NCBI GenBank assembly: GCA_004172935.1
Contig: SDZD01000010.1
Span: 1-64,000, forward strand
DNA length: 64,000 nt
Origin: a bacterium
GTDB taxonomy: Bacteria; Armatimonadota; Abditibacteriia; Abditibacteriales; Abditibacteriaceae
Direction of reading: 5' to 3'
Part shown: piece after piece, positions 34,895 through 43,449 of the stretch
Layout: the number at the start of each line of letters is the position of its first letter
Numbering within the stretch: the first letter of the stretch is position 1
The notes under the pieces: generated by a model
What the model was told of the DNA's origin: nothing
Databases searched by the model: none
The model's input: the letters and a program-made list of their open reading frames with translations, nothing else
Program-made: the position numbers and the translations under genes

Positions 34895-34927
34895 AAACCG
34901 CCGCGTTCATTTCGAACGCGGCGGTTT
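34895..34927 (+). terminator. Rho-independent terminator after atpC
   Basis: AAACCGCCGCGTTC / GAACGCGGCGGTTT, loop ATTTC, then TGTTTTCG. Nearly the same sequence is used after the prepilin at 39325. Confidence 0.85.
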
Positions 34928-34989
34928 GTTTTCGTGTGCCCCCACAGGGATAGATGCTATGCTCCGCCAGAGGCGGAATGCTTCCTCAT

Positions 34990-36066
34990 CTACTTAACGA
35001 GGTTGGCGCCTTTAACATTGGTGGGGATGGAATAGAATCCGGTGCGGGCGGTAATGTAGAGAGTCTTGTGGTCTTTACCCCCGAAACACATGTTGGATGG
35101 CTGCTGTGGCACTGGGATGAAACCAATTTGCTGACCACTCTTGGTACTTACGACAGTCACGCCCGAAGGCTGGGCACCTGCGCTTAAGTAAAGGTTGCCT
35201 TGCTCGTCGAGGGTCATTCCATCGGAACCAAAGGGGCAGACCCAGGTTTTATTGGTCAGTGAGCCATCATTGCCTACATCGAATTTCCATGTCTCACTAC
35301 CGCTAATATCAGCGACATACAGCGTTTTACCGTCAGGTGTGCCGATGATGCCGTTAGGTGTGCCGGGAATACCCTTTGTCGATAGGAAATCGGGCAGCAC
35401 GCGCGTTAGGGTTTTGCGGTCAGGTGACAGAAAATAGACCGTCTTGAGTTGCTGCTCCTGTCCTCGCCCCGGTGCCCACCAGGGGCGGGGATAAAACGGG
35501 TCAGTGAAATAGAGGCCACCATCGGGGCGAATCCACAAGTCGTTCGGGCCACCGAGAAGATTACCGTTGTAGCGGCCATCCATCAGCACGGTACGTTTGG
35601 GCAAAGTAATCATCCCGGCAGTTGGCTTGTCGCCGACTGCCGGGTTCAGGGGTTGCGGGTAAGGGATAGTTTCTGTCTCGGTCAGGGAAATTGACCACAA
35701 CTCATTGCGCTCATCGGCACAGGCGATCAAATTACCCGCGCTATCGAACGACATGCCGTTGGAGTAGCCCGCCGGATGCATGAATACCGAAAGAACCCTA
35801 TCCGCCACACTCCACTTCATGATCTTGCTGCTGTTCTGCTCCACGAAATAGATGTCGCCATTCGGGGCGCAGGTCGTGCCCTCGGTAAAGGGTTGCCCCG
35901 AAACGGTATATGCCTCAACAGGAAGCGTCGCGAGCTTTTCGACCTGAGAGCCAGGAGAAATGGTCGGAGGCAACCCCTTCATCGTATCGGGCGCGGCCAT
36001 GGCCGCATCAAAGGAAGTCATAACAAGCAACGCCCCCCAGACGAACAGCGAGAATCGAGTATTCAT
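34990..36066 (-). CDS. Secreted SMP-30/gluconolactonase-like protein
   Basis: 358 residues from MNTRFSLFVWGALLVMTSFD, with a signal peptide ending near AMAA. The propeller repeats EGTTCAPNGDIYFVEQNSSK, YSNGMSFDSAGNLIACADER, LLGGPNDLWIRPDGGLYFTD and GTPNGIIGTPDGKTLYVADI match the SMP-30/LRE family; the Glu, Asn and Asp residues in EGTT, GPNDL and SDGMT could form the metal site of a lactonase. Seven upstream codons were left out. Likely hydrolyses sugar lactones outside the cytoplasm (inference). Confidence 0.85.
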   Translation of the reverse strand: MNTRFSLFVWGALLVMTSFDAAMAAPDTMKGLPPTISPGSQVEKLATLPVEAYTVSGQPFTEGTTCAPNGDIYFVEQNSSKIMKWSVADRVLSVFMHPAGYSNGMSFDSAGNLIACADERNELWSISLTETETIPYPQPLNPAVGDKPTAGMITLPKRTVLMDGRYNGNLLGGPNDLWIRPDGGLYFTDPFYPRPWWAPGRGQEQQLKTVYFLSPDRKTLTRVLPDFLSTKGIPGTPNGIIGTPDGKTLYVADISGSETWKFDVGNDGSLTNKTWVCPFGSDGMTLDEQGNLYLSAGAQPSGVTVVSTKSGQQIGFIPVPQQPSNMCFGGKDHKTLYITARTGFYSIPTNVKGANLVK

Positions 36067-36146
36067 AGCAACGAAATGGGGGCACATTTAACTCACGAAG
36101 GCCCTACCCCACTAAACGAACCAAGCTATGCGCCTTGCTAAAGATG

Positions 36147-37190
36147 TTAGCCCATCCACTGCGGATTGCGGGCGGTGCCATCGAACCCAGTCCCAGTCTT
36201 GAAGCGCTCGAAGTTGCCAGTGCGCGCGACCTCGGCGGTACGCGCCAGCAGCGCTTTCACCTGCTCGTCGCTCATGGGCTTGAAGGTGCGGACAGCTTCG
36301 AGACCTTGATCGAGTCGTTCCATGCTCTCCATGCCAGTGATGACGGTCGAGGTTGGCAAGTTCAGGGCATAGTGCAAACACTCAATGGGAGTCGCTGTGT
36401 TCGTTTGCAGGATGGCGCCGCTGGCGAGCGTTTTCATCGCCAACACACCGATGCCTTCGCGGAGCAGAACGGGCAACACCTGTTTTTCGAAGCTGCGGAA
36501 ATGGGCGTCGAAGCAGTTGAGCGGCATCTGCACGGCATCGAAGCGGAAATCATGTTGAGCGGCGATTTCCAGCATACGCAAGTGAACGAGAGGGTCCTTA
36601 TGTCCGGTAAATCCGATGTAACGGATTTTGCCCGCCTTCTTCGCCTCCAGCAACGCTTCCATAGTGCCACCACGCCTGAAGCAACGGTCAGGGTCTTCCA
36701 GACGGATAACCTCGTGAATCTGCATCAAGTCGATGACATCGGTTTGCAAACGTTGAAGCGACTCGTTGATCTGCTTCTCCGCTGTTGCTTTGGTACGGCC
36801 ATCAATCTTCGTCATAAGGAAGACTTTTTCACGATAGCCATCCAGTAACGCCTTCCCCATACGTATTTCGCTGCCGCCATCGTGGTAATCCCAGCAATTG
36901 TCCATGAAGTTGATGCCGCGATCAATGGCACTACGAATGAGGCGGATGCCCTCCTGTTCATCGCGTGGGACGCCAATATGGAAACCGCCAACTCCAAGCG
37001 CCGAGATTTTCTCGCCAGTGTTCCCCAGAGTGCGATAAATCATATCGCCCTGCCGGGTTTCGCCTGCAGCGGGAGCGCCGACTGGCCCTGTTTGCGGGAC
37101 GGCCTGAGCAACTTTAGTGGAAAGCAGGTCTTGTGCTGCGACTAGTCCAGCTGCCGCAGTTGCCGTTGTCAAAAAATCTCGTCTCTTCAT
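36147..37190 (-). CDS. Tat-exported aldo/keto reductase
   Basis: 347 residues from MKRRDFLTTATAAAGLVAAQ, a twin-arginine signal (KRRDFLT). The reductase domain starts IYRTLGNTGEKISALGVGGF; the tetrad is visible in NFMDNCWDYHDG (Asp, Tyr), LMTKIDG (Lys) and MQIHEVI (His). Export by Tat suggests cofactor-loaded folding before export; such paralogs are common in Planctomycetes-like genomes. Substrate unknown. It ends about 80 bases from the SMP-30-like gene on the same strand; no terminator lies between. Confidence 0.88.
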   Translation of the reverse strand: MKRRDFLTTATAAAGLVAAQDLLSTKVAQAVPQTGPVGAPAAGETRQGDMIYRTLGNTGEKISALGVGGFHIGVPRDEQEGIRLIRSAIDRGINFMDNCWDYHDGGSEIRMGKALLDGYREKVFLMTKIDGRTKATAEKQINESLQRLQTDVIDLMQIHEVIRLEDPDRCFRRGGTMEALLEAKKAGKIRYIGFTGHKDPLVHLRMLEIAAQHDFRFDAVQMPLNCFDAHFRSFEKQVLPVLLREGIGVLAMKTLASGAILQTNTATPIECLHYALNLPTSTVITGMESMERLDQGLEAVRTFKPMSDEQVKALLARTAEVARTGNFERFKTGTGFDGTARNPQWMG

Positions 37191-37289
37191 AAATGGAACC
37201 CAGCGCTCTCGTCTATCATACAAAAACAGAACAATGAATGCCTACTCTTCGACTACACGAAAGAAACCCTCCACAGTCGATTGCCAAGG

Positions 37290-37318
37290 TTAATAATCTG
37301 CCTCGCACTTGCTATAAT
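37290..37318 (+). promoter_or_regulatory. Extended -10 promoter upstream of the prepilin pair
   Basis: TTAATA, 17-bp spacer, perfect TATAAT preceded by TGC (extended -10). It would start a leader of about 240 bases before the prepilin at 37563. Confidence 0.65.
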
Positions 37319-37341
37319 GGCAAAACATGTCTTCTTTAAAT

Positions 37342-37403
37342 GAGGCATCGAGCCACTATAAAATCAGTAGAAAGTGCGCACTTAACAGAAGTGGCGATGC
37401 CTC
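37342..37403 (+). promoter_or_regulatory. Structured leader RNA element before the prepilin pair
   Basis: GAGGCATCG-AG-CCACT (37342-37357) pairs with AGTGG-CGATGCCTC (37390-37403): 14 pairs with a 2-base bulge. The loop contains the self-complementary AAGTGCGCACTT. A second hairpin, CATCCT/AGGATG, lies further down near 37470. Together with the upstream promoter it forms a riboswitch-like leader. It matches neither the c-di-GMP-I nor c-di-GMP-II consensus as far as I can tell. Confidence 0.5.
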
Positions 37404-37562
37404 CAAGGCGATAAATTCTGTTATTAATACTTGGAGATGACATCGTGTTAGATAGAAGCCACATCCTTAAAGTATTGTTAGGATGCGCTTAACATTGGTG
37501 CTGCATTCTAAATGAGCACATACAACGTCTGCGTGCGTCTGTCAGGGCGCACGGATTTCATC

Positions 37563-38216
37563 ATGGTTAATTTTTCGCAAAATCGCCGGTCTGGTTTCAC
37601 ACTTATAGAGCTTCTTGTAGTAATCGCTATTATCGGTATTCTGGCTTCTATTCTTTTCCCTGTCTTCGCACGTGCTCGCGAAAACGCTCGTCGCACCAGC
37701 TGCGCTAATAATCTCAAACAGCTCGGCACCGCCTTCACCCTCTACAAACAAGATTACAACGAATACTTTTTGCCCGGTGGCCAAGATGAAAATACCGCTC
37801 CCAAATATCGTATGGCAGCTTACGCCAAGGAACCTCAGATTTGGGTTTGCCCCAGCGAGCCTCTCCCAGAAATCTTGAAGATGAACAGCAACCGCTACGT
37901 CAGTTTCATGATTAACAACCAACTGCAGGCCAAAAACGACAGCGAGGTCACCCGCCCTTCCGAGATCGTAGTCACAACCGATTCAGACGGAGTCGCTGAG
38001 TTGGGATGGACCGAAGGCAACACTTGGGATTCCGGCAACACCACCGACTGGCCTCACCTGCGCCCCAACGGCAATGGTCGTCAGAGCTTCAAACAGCAGT
38101 TCTTCCAGCGTCATAACGGTACCTTTAACACACTTTACTGGGATGGACATGTGAAAGCCATCGTCGCTTCACCGAACTGCATGACCGACGCCAACTTCCT
38201 GCTGAACCCAGCCTAA
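37563..38216 (+). CDS. Type IV prepilin-like protein, DUF1559 type
   Basis: 217 residues from [11 protein letters not shown], then [20 protein letters not shown] with the canonical Gly before cleavage. [20 protein letters not shown] and the QDYNEYF turn follow; YWDGHVKAI closes the domain. It is first in a three-gene cluster with a small membrane-anchored protein (22-base gap) and another prepilin. The cluster is preceded by a structured leader, which suggests post-initiation control. Confidence 0.9.
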   Translation: MVNFSQNRRSGFTLIELLVVIAIIGILASILFPVFARARENARRTSCANNLKQLGTAFTLYKQDYNEYFLPGGQDENTAPKYRMAAYAKEPQIWVCPSEPLPEILKMNSNRYVSFMINNQLQAKNDSEVTRPSEIVVTTDSDGVAELGWTEGNTWDSGNTTDWPHLRPNGNGRQSFKQQFFQRHNGTFNTLYWDGHVKAIVASPNCMTDANFLLNPA

Positions 38217-38238
38217 TGCTGATGGCAAAATTCCCGAC

Positions 38239-38475
38239 ATGAACAACCAACTAAACAAACAAGACATAATCAAAGTTCTGGGAATCACAGGCGTTTGCGT
38301 TGTGGCTCTTCTGAGTGCAGGCTTTGCCTGGCAACGGATGCAGACCAACAACGACCACGCTCAATCCATGCGTGTCCAAGCATTCGAAATGGGCCGCAAT
38401 CCCGATCTGTTAGCCGAGGGCGCTGGTCCTATAGAACAGAACGAACAGCAGAGCAACGCCAATTTCCAACCCTAA
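38239..38475 (+). CDS. Small membrane-anchored protein between two prepilin genes
   Basis: 78 residues. [20 protein letters not shown] opens a single membrane helix (about residues 11-30), followed by a hydrophilic, Gln/Asn-rich tail ([20 protein letters not shown]...QQSNANFQP). It has no cleavage motif. Its position between two prepilin genes, 22 and 31 bases from each, implies a function in the same pilus or pseudopilus. Family not recognised. Confidence 0.65.
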   Translation: MNNQLNKQDIIKVLGITGVCVVALLSAGFAWQRMQTNNDHAQSMRVQAFEMGRNPDLLAEGAGPIEQNEQQSNANFQP

Positions 38476-38506
38476 TCACTTTTTCCAACGAACTGAAGAA
38501 ATAACC

Positions 38507-39325
38507 ATGTTTTCCATTCAATCATTAAATAAAGCCCGCCAGAAAGGCTTTACCCTCATAGAACTTCTTGTAGTCATTGCCATCATCGGCATTCTCGCGG
38601 CGATTTTGTTCCCGGTCTTCAGCCAGGCCCGCGAAAAAGCACGTCAGACTTCCTGCTTGAGCAACATGCGTCAGATGGGTAACGCGCTCATGATGTACAT
38701 TCAGGATTACGACGAGCAGACACCAGCCAACTGGGTGCAGACAGGCAGCAAGTCTCCTTCGCTTTCCAGCGACCAGGCTTGGCCCTTGATGTTGCTCCCT
38801 TACACCAAGAGCGTTGACATCTTCGACTGCCCTTCCAGCCCAGACATTCCTCTCAGCGGCCCCTGGCCTCACAACCTGGCATCATGGACTGCCGCTCCCG
38901 GCTTTCCAGCTTCCGACTATGATGGTCAGTACCTGTTCAACTACGATGGCCTAACCTACGGCATCAGCAACAACATCGCCGGTATCCAGGCTCCTTCCGA
39001 GACCTTCGCCTTCATGGACGGCGGCGACATGATTTGCTGCGCTGGCGAAAACAACTACGACCGTTTGCTGGAAGAACTCGACCAGAACTTCTTCGGCACC
39101 AACGCTTGGACGGCTTACACCAAAGAAGGCGCCTTCCGTCATATGACCCGCGCCAACGTCACTTTCGCCGATGGCCACGCCAAAAGCATTGGTTACTTCG
39201 ACATCCTCAACCGCAAAGCCGACCTCGTTGCTCCCTGGAACATCGACTGGTCTGATTGCAACCCCACCTGCCCACCACCTGTTATGGGTGCGGGCAAAAA
39301 CTTCGACCCAGCCAAACTGCCCTAA
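38507..39325 (+). CDS. Type IV prepilin-like protein, DUF1559 type
   Basis: 272 residues: [14 protein letters not shown] leader, [20 protein letters not shown], then [40 protein letters not shown] and the terminal FADGHAKSI. The Gln for Arg change in SQAREKA and DGHA instead of DGHV separate it from the other copies. It has extra Cys residues ([16 protein letters not shown]). It is the third gene of the leader-controlled cluster and ends at a strong terminator. Confidence 0.9.
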   Translation: MFSIQSLNKARQKGFTLIELLVVIAIIGILAAILFPVFSQAREKARQTSCLSNMRQMGNALMMYIQDYDEQTPANWVQTGSKSPSLSSDQAWPLMLLPYTKSVDIFDCPSSPDIPLSGPWPHNLASWTAAPGFPASDYDGQYLFNYDGLTYGISNNIAGIQAPSETFAFMDGGDMICCAGENNYDRLLEELDQNFFGTNAWTAYTKEGAFRHMTRANVTFADGHAKSIGYFDILNRKADLVAPWNIDWSDCNPTCPPPVMGAGKNFDPAKLP

Positions 39326-39348
39326 CCAGCATCCGGGTTCCCCCGATA

Positions 39349-39381
39349 AAAACGCCGCGCTCATTTCGAGCGCGGCGTTTT
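39349..39381 (+). terminator. Rho-independent terminator of the prepilin cluster
   Basis: AAAACGCCGCGCTC / GAGCGCGGCGTTTT with loop ATTTC, closely resembling the one after atpC. Confidence 0.85.
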
Positions 39382-39429
39382 CGCGCTGGATTATCTAAGT
39401 CGGTATAGAAGTTTGGTAAAAATAGGGAG

Positions 39430-39804
39430 ATGAAAACGCCGCCAGCAAAAGATGTCGATTCCTATATTGCCGATTCAAATGTGGAAGCCCGCCCAATTCT
39501 CGAAGAACTCCGGGAATTAATAAAAGCGACCATCCCACAAGCCGAAGAAAGCATCAGCTACAGCGTGCCAATCTATAAATATCAAGGTATGCTGGTCGGT
39601 TTAGCCGTCTACAAGAACCATGTTAGTTTTGGCTTTGGTGCCGACGTGATTGAAGACGAAAACCGCACAAAGCTCGAAGCACAAGGCTATAAGATCACCA
39701 AAGGTACTTTGCAAATCAAATTCGAACAAGAAGTACCAACCGCAGCGGTGCAGCAAATTCTAAAAGCAAAAGCCCGAATGAACGAAGCCGCCAAAGAGCG
39801 ATAG
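39430..39804 (+). CDS. DUF1801 / YdhG-like protein
   Basis: 124 residues, cytosolic. VDSYIADSNVEARPILEELR, IPQAEESISYSVPIYKYQGM, LVGLAVYKNHVSFGFG and KGTLQIKFEQEVP follow the order of the DUF1801 (YdhG/YjhQ/frataxin-like) fold; members have been suggested to act as iron chaperones, though this is not established for most. Ribosome site AGGGAG lies just upstream. Monocistronic. Confidence 0.85.
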   Translation: MKTPPAKDVDSYIADSNVEARPILEELRELIKATIPQAEESISYSVPIYKYQGMLVGLAVYKNHVSFGFGADVIEDENRTKLEAQGYKITKGTLQIKFEQEVPTAAVQQILKAKARMNEAAKER

Positions 39805-39935
39805 GGAATGTCGCTTCGAGGCGCGAGTCTTCTGCCCATCTCATTCAGCGCATAAATTGGCTTTTGCTCAACAACCCGCGTCTTTCTGTAGCGTCAACTG
39901 ATGTGGCAGTTTGTATCTAGCCACTCGAAGTCACG

Positions 39936-40442
39936 ATGAACGCTACGCCATCTAAATCAGAAAACAAAATCTCGCAGGTTTGCCGCAATATGGGGCGCGT
40001 CGGGCACAGGCTGATGCACCCGGTTCTGGTTCGCTACCACGGCGCCGACACGCCGCTGGGAATCCGGCTCGCCAACGCCATCACCGGATTCATGGGGTCG
40101 TGGACGTTTCTGGTGCTGCAAAGCATCATCGTCGCGTTGTGGATTGCGCTCAATTTCGTCGCGTGGTTCAAGCACTTCGACCCATACCCGTTCATCTTGC
40201 TCAACCTGGCGTTCTCGACACAGGCGGCTTATGCCGCCCCGCTCATCCTGATGGCGGGCAACGTCTCTGCCGCCAAAGACCGCGAGCTGTGGGACAACGA
40301 CTACGCCACCAACCAGAAAGCCTACGCCAAAATAGAAGAATTGGAACAGCAGATTAAAGCGCTCGCCGAGCAAAACCAACAGTTGCTGCTATTGATGGTC
40401 GAGCAGTGCGAACGCAGTCGAAAGGCCGAGCATGAAGCCTAA
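39936..40442 (+). CDS. DUF1003 membrane protein
   Basis: 168 residues. RLANAITGFMGSWTFLVLQS and NFVAWFKHFDPYPFILLNLA, then FSTQAAYAAPLILMAGNVSA, are the hallmark of DUF1003 (two membrane helices with the DPYPFILLNL loop). A coiled-coil tail (KIEELEQQIKALAEQNQQLL) faces the cytoplasm. Its end overlaps the next gene by 11 bases, so the two are coupled. Function of DUF1003 is unknown. Confidence 0.9.
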   Translation: MNATPSKSENKISQVCRNMGRVGHRLMHPVLVRYHGADTPLGIRLANAITGFMGSWTFLVLQSIIVALWIALNFVAWFKHFDPYPFILLNLAFSTQAAYAAPLILMAGNVSAAKDRELWDNDYATNQKAYAKIEELEQQIKALAEQNQQLLLLMVEQCERSRKAEHEA

Positions 40443-40776
40443 CGAAGAACAAAACCCCGAAGAACAACAGGTCAAGCAAGAGAACATGAGTACCCACATC
40501 TTCAGCGCCTCGGCAACGATGGTGGGTGTCTGCCTGACCGGAATCAGCCTGTTCCGCGTTCTCAACCACCTCAAGAACGTCAACAGCGTCGCCGATAACC
40601 TGTTGGCCATAGACGCACTGGGTTTTCTCGCCTCGTGCCTGCTTTCCTATGCCTCGATGCGTTCGCGCAACGCCCGCAGCAAAGAGAACATCGAGAACGT
40701 TGCCGACCGTATTTTTCTGCTCGCCCTCATTATGATGGTGGTCATTGGCGGACTCATCGCCTACGAAATCGCCTGA
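40432..40776 (+). CDS. Small membrane protein coupled to DUF1003
   Basis: 114 residues with three membrane helices: FSASATMVGVCLTGISLFRV, LLAIDALGFLASCLLSYASM and IFLLALIMMVVIGGLIAYEI. The N-terminus is acidic and Gln-rich. The layout resembles small proteins often found beside DUF1003 genes. The 11-base overlap with that gene supports translational coupling; function unknown. Confidence 0.7.
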   Translation: MKPNEEQNPEEQQVKQENMSTHIFSASATMVGVCLTGISLFRVLNHLKNVNSVADNLLAIDALGFLASCLLSYASMRSRNARSKENIENVADRIFLLALIMMVVIGGLIAYEIA

Positions 40777-40867
40777 TACGTCGCAAAAATACCTCTAAAA
40801 CCCTTCTTAGAATCGTATCAATTTGTGGTCACATGGACTAGGGCTTGCTCCCACGACGGCAACCCTC

Positions 40868-41704
40868 ATGGAGCCATTCGTGTCTTGGATCGAATCAACT
40901 ACTAACCTCATCAACATCGGCTTGGCGTTCGTTATTCTGTTGCTGGGAGTCCGCATTCTCAAAACGATGCGCTTTTCCCTGCAGCGTGGCTCAGTCCGAC
41001 TATTCATATTCGCCGCCCTCTTCTTCGCCGCCAAAGAGATTTCTGCCTCCATCGAACGCGGCCTCAACATGCTGTGGATTCACGACATCCATGAGGTGAT
41101 GGAAACCGGCTTCATCGCCTGTCTGTGCGGCGCCATGTACCTCATCGTCCAGTCCGAGAAGATGGAAATAAGCAACCTTCAACAGCGACTGGACAAAGAT
41201 GCTCTGACTGGCTTGATGAATCTGGCAGCCTTCACCGAGATGGGTTCGCTTCGCCTCAAACACGCCAAAGAAATTGGCCTGCCCCTCACCTTGCTCATGC
41301 TCGATGTCGATTTCTTCAAGCAATACAACGATTGCTTCGGCCACGAAGAAGGCAATGTCGCCCTGAAAGCTATCGCCACCACGCTGCAACACGCCGTTCG
41401 CGAAAACGACCTGCTCGCCCGCTATGGCGGCGAAGAGTTCGTGTTACTGCTATTCGCCAGTCCCGATGCCTCGCAGGGTGCCGCCGAACGAATCCGCCGC
41501 ACCATCGAAGCCGAATGCTCCCCGACAGCGAACCCCGCATTGCAGCGCCAACTCACCGCCTCCATCGGCGTCTCCCGCGCCCGCTCCTCAACCAACACAC
41601 TCAAGGAACTTATAGAAGTCGCCGACAAACAGCTGTACAACGCCAAAGCCAATGGGCGAAACCAAGTCGCAATCGCGGCATGGGACGACGAACTCAGCGC
41701 TTAA
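40868..41704 (+). CDS. Membrane-bound diguanylate cyclase (GGDEF)
   Basis: Makes cyclic di-GMP. From MEPFVSWIESTTNLINIGLA (278 residues; an upstream ATG at 40823 adds 15) there are two to four hydrophobic segments in the first 110 residues, a short coiled linker (MEISNLQQRLDKDALTGLMN), then a complete GGDEF domain with DVDFFKQYNDCFGHEEGNVA and the active-site YGGEEFVLLLF. Because the signature is intact, it should be active. The RxxD inhibitory site is not obvious (RENDLLARYGGEEF has no RxxD five residues before GGEEF). It could tune the prepilin systems nearby (inference). Confidence 0.92.
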   Translation: MEPFVSWIESTTNLINIGLAFVILLLGVRILKTMRFSLQRGSVRLFIFAALFFAAKEISASIERGLNMLWIHDIHEVMETGFIACLCGAMYLIVQSEKMEISNLQQRLDKDALTGLMNLAAFTEMGSLRLKHAKEIGLPLTLLMLDVDFFKQYNDCFGHEEGNVALKAIATTLQHAVRENDLLARYGGEEFVLLLFASPDASQGAAERIRRTIEAECSPTANPALQRQLTASIGVSRARSSTNTLKELIEVADKQLYNAKANGRNQVAIAAWDDELSA

Positions 41705-41762
41705 TTTTTCGGGGTACCGCTTTTGCAGAAGCTATCAGAACACAGTTCTGTGAGGTAAATCA

Positions 41763-41954
41763 ATGTCTCCACTCAAAGCTCTGGTACTCTGCGCTACATT
41801 AGGATTATCCCTGTTCTCCATCAACCTTCTCGTCCAAGGAATTTCAGGCTTCGCGAGCAGCCTCGCATGGTGGATGATATTGGTGTTCGCGGGCTTCACC
41901 ATCTGGTTGTTCCTGAAACTTTTGCTGTCACCAGATAAGACCAAACTCCAGTAA
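41763..41954 (+). CDS. Small two-helix membrane protein
   Basis: 63 residues: ALVLCATLGLSLFSINLLVQ and WWMILVFAGFTIWLFLKLLL form two helices with a short loop (GISGFASSLA). A good ribosome site (GAGGTAAATCA) precedes ATG. It is 58 bases after the GGDEF gene and probably cotranscribed. No family recognised. Confidence 0.6.
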   Translation: MSPLKALVLCATLGLSLFSINLLVQGISGFASSLAWWMILVFAGFTIWLFLKLLLSPDKTKLQ

Positions 41955-42022
41955 AAAATTCACTCGAATTCCATCTATACCTCTTCCCCCAGCAAAACAA
42001 AGCCACAATATTTAGCGATAGC

Positions 42023-42535
42023 ATGAAACGAACCGCTCCCCTACTCGCCTCTGCGTGGCTTGTGCCCATTGTGGCTCAGGCTCAGCCCCAACAATTCCAG
42101 CTCAAGGAAGTCCCGGCGCGGGTTACCATCTATTTCCCCACACAAACAGGCAAGTTAGAACGCCGTATCGTTAAAGGCAAGTTGTACGACCAAATGCCGA
42201 CCGCCCTCACCACTTACGCCAGTGTTGTCGCCGAAGAATCTCTTTCCCTACTCTTCCAACATGCACATTCGAGTTTTCCGGCGGGAACGCGGCTGACAGC
42301 CTTCCCGGTCATCAAAAACGACGTGATGCAGGTTAGTCTGAGCCGAGAGTTTTTCGCGAAGGGCTTCTGGAAAAGCCCGAAGCAAACCTCACTCATTGTT
42401 AATGCCATCGTCAAAACAGCCACCGAAAACAACTCGCAAAGTGTCCAGCCACTGCGCGTGCTTTTGCTCATCGAAGGTAAGCCAGCGCGCAACGTGGCGA
42501 ACATCGACACTCGCAACCCCCTCAGCCCGCGCTGA
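42023..42535 (+). CDS. Secreted GerMN-like domain protein
   Basis: 170 residues with a signal peptide (MKRTAPLLASAWLVPIVAQA). The mature part has VTIYFPTQTGKLERRIVKGK, then FPAGTRLTAFPVIKNDVMQV and SLIVNAIVKTATENNSQSVQ with LLLIEGKPA. This order of strand and helices fits the GerMN domain of LpqB and germination/sporulation proteins (probably ligand-binding). It lies just upstream of the tandem Cys/His protein genes. Confidence 0.55.
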   Translation: MKRTAPLLASAWLVPIVAQAQPQQFQLKEVPARVTIYFPTQTGKLERRIVKGKLYDQMPTALTTYASVVAEESLSLLFQHAHSSFPAGTRLTAFPVIKNDVMQVSLSREFFAKGFWKSPKQTSLIVNAIVKTATENNSQSVQPLRVLLLIEGKPARNVANIDTRNPLSPR

Positions 42536-42590
42536 ACGATTGCATTACTCAGCCGGGAACATAATCGCAATCCCTGTGGTCGGATGCGGC

Positions 42591-42950
42591 ATGTTCACCC
42601 ACAAACTGTTCGTTGCAGCCTCTCTCCTCACCGCAGTCGGCACCGTTAATTCGGCTCCCAAACCCACCGAAAAAGTCGGCCCCCTCACTGCCAGCGATGC
42701 CAAGCGCACAAAGTGCGAGATGCACGGTACCCATCTCAAAGTCGATAACGTGCGTATCTCCTACGGTATCGCCCCCCTCTGGCCCGCTGGTTACTATGAG
42801 GCCAGCAAAGCCAGTTTCCCGAACGCGAGGTCTGGCATCATGGGCGGCTGCATCATCATGCCCGATATGCCACGCATCCAAGCCGTCAAATTCTGCCCCA
42901 AGTGCCGCATAGCCGAGAAAAAATGGCTCGCTGCCCACAAACCCCAATAA
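42591..42950 (+). CDS. Secreted Cys/His protein, tandem family copy 1
   Basis: 119 residues starting MFTHKLFVAASLLTAVGTVN (signal peptide). The mature chain has a CxxH (KCEMH), a GYYEASKASFPNA block, GGCIIMPD and a final CPKCRIAEKKW. The pattern C-x2-H ... GG-C ... C-x2-C, spaced as in copies 2 and 3, should bind a metal such as zinc. It is not a CxxCH heme site. The 36 bases before the ATG carry CGGGAACATAA, shared with the other copies. The family is not known to me. Confidence 0.7.
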   Translation: MFTHKLFVAASLLTAVGTVNSAPKPTEKVGPLTASDAKRTKCEMHGTHLKVDNVRISYGIAPLWPAGYYEASKASFPNARSGIMGGCIIMPDMPRIQAVKFCPKCRIAEKKWLAAHKPQ

Positions 42951-43013
42951 GCCCAACTTCAAAAGCCAATTGACATCGGGAACATAAAAGCTAATCACCA
43001 GGTCCAACCACTC

Positions 43014-43376
43014 ATGTTCATCCACAAAACACTCGTTGCCGCTGCTCTTCTCGTTGGAATGGGACGCGCCTATTCGGTGGCTCAGAATGCCAACAAGCCC
43101 AAAGTCGCCCCGATGACGCAGAGCGACCGCAAGATCACCAAATGCGAATTGCATGGCGATAAGCTGCACACCGAGGATGTGCGCATTTCCTATGGCCTCA
43201 TCCGTCAGCCCGAAGGTTATTACGAGGCAAGCAAGCAGTTCCCGCACTCCAATACCCGCGTTATGGGTGGCTGCGTCATTTCGCCCGATGCACCACGACT
43301 GCGCACAGTCAAATTCTGCGACGACTGCCGCAAGGCCGAAAAGCAGTGGCTCGACGCTCATCAAATCAAGCGCTAA
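43014..43376 (+). CDS. Secreted Cys/His protein, tandem family copy 2
   Basis: 120 residues, starting MFIHKTLVAAALLVGMGRAY. The mature part KCELH...VRISYGL, PEGYYEASKQFPHSN, GGCVISPDAP, VKFCDDCRKAEKQW aligns with copy 1 along its full length (about half of residues identical). It is 63 bases from copy 1. The upstream leader also begins CGGGAACATAA. A perfect palindrome ending in a T-rich tail follows, so the copies have separate transcripts or a shared one that is cut short here. Confidence 0.7.
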   Translation: MFIHKTLVAAALLVGMGRAYSVAQNANKPKVAPMTQSDRKITKCELHGDKLHTEDVRISYGLIRQPEGYYEASKQFPHSNTRVMGGCVISPDAPRLRTVKFCDDCRKAEKQWLDAHQIKR

Positions 43377-43392
43377 CCCCGCATTCATCGCA

Positions 43393-43416
43393 GACCGGAC
43401 ATAATTATGTCCGGTC
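43393..43416 (+). terminator. Palindromic terminator after copy 2
   Basis: GACCGGACATAA / TTATGTCCGGTC, fully self-complementary, then TTGTTTGTT. Confidence 0.65.
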
Positions 43417-43449
43417 TTGTTTGTTATTTGCGCGCCACATCCCATCGCC

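Noticed and set aside
37342..37403. Possible c-di-GMP riboswitch before a pilin gene
   Set aside because: The conserved GGCAAACC/CGCAAAGCC and GGUAGGUAGCGGGGUUACC features of class I and the class II core are not present; kept only as an unidentified leader.
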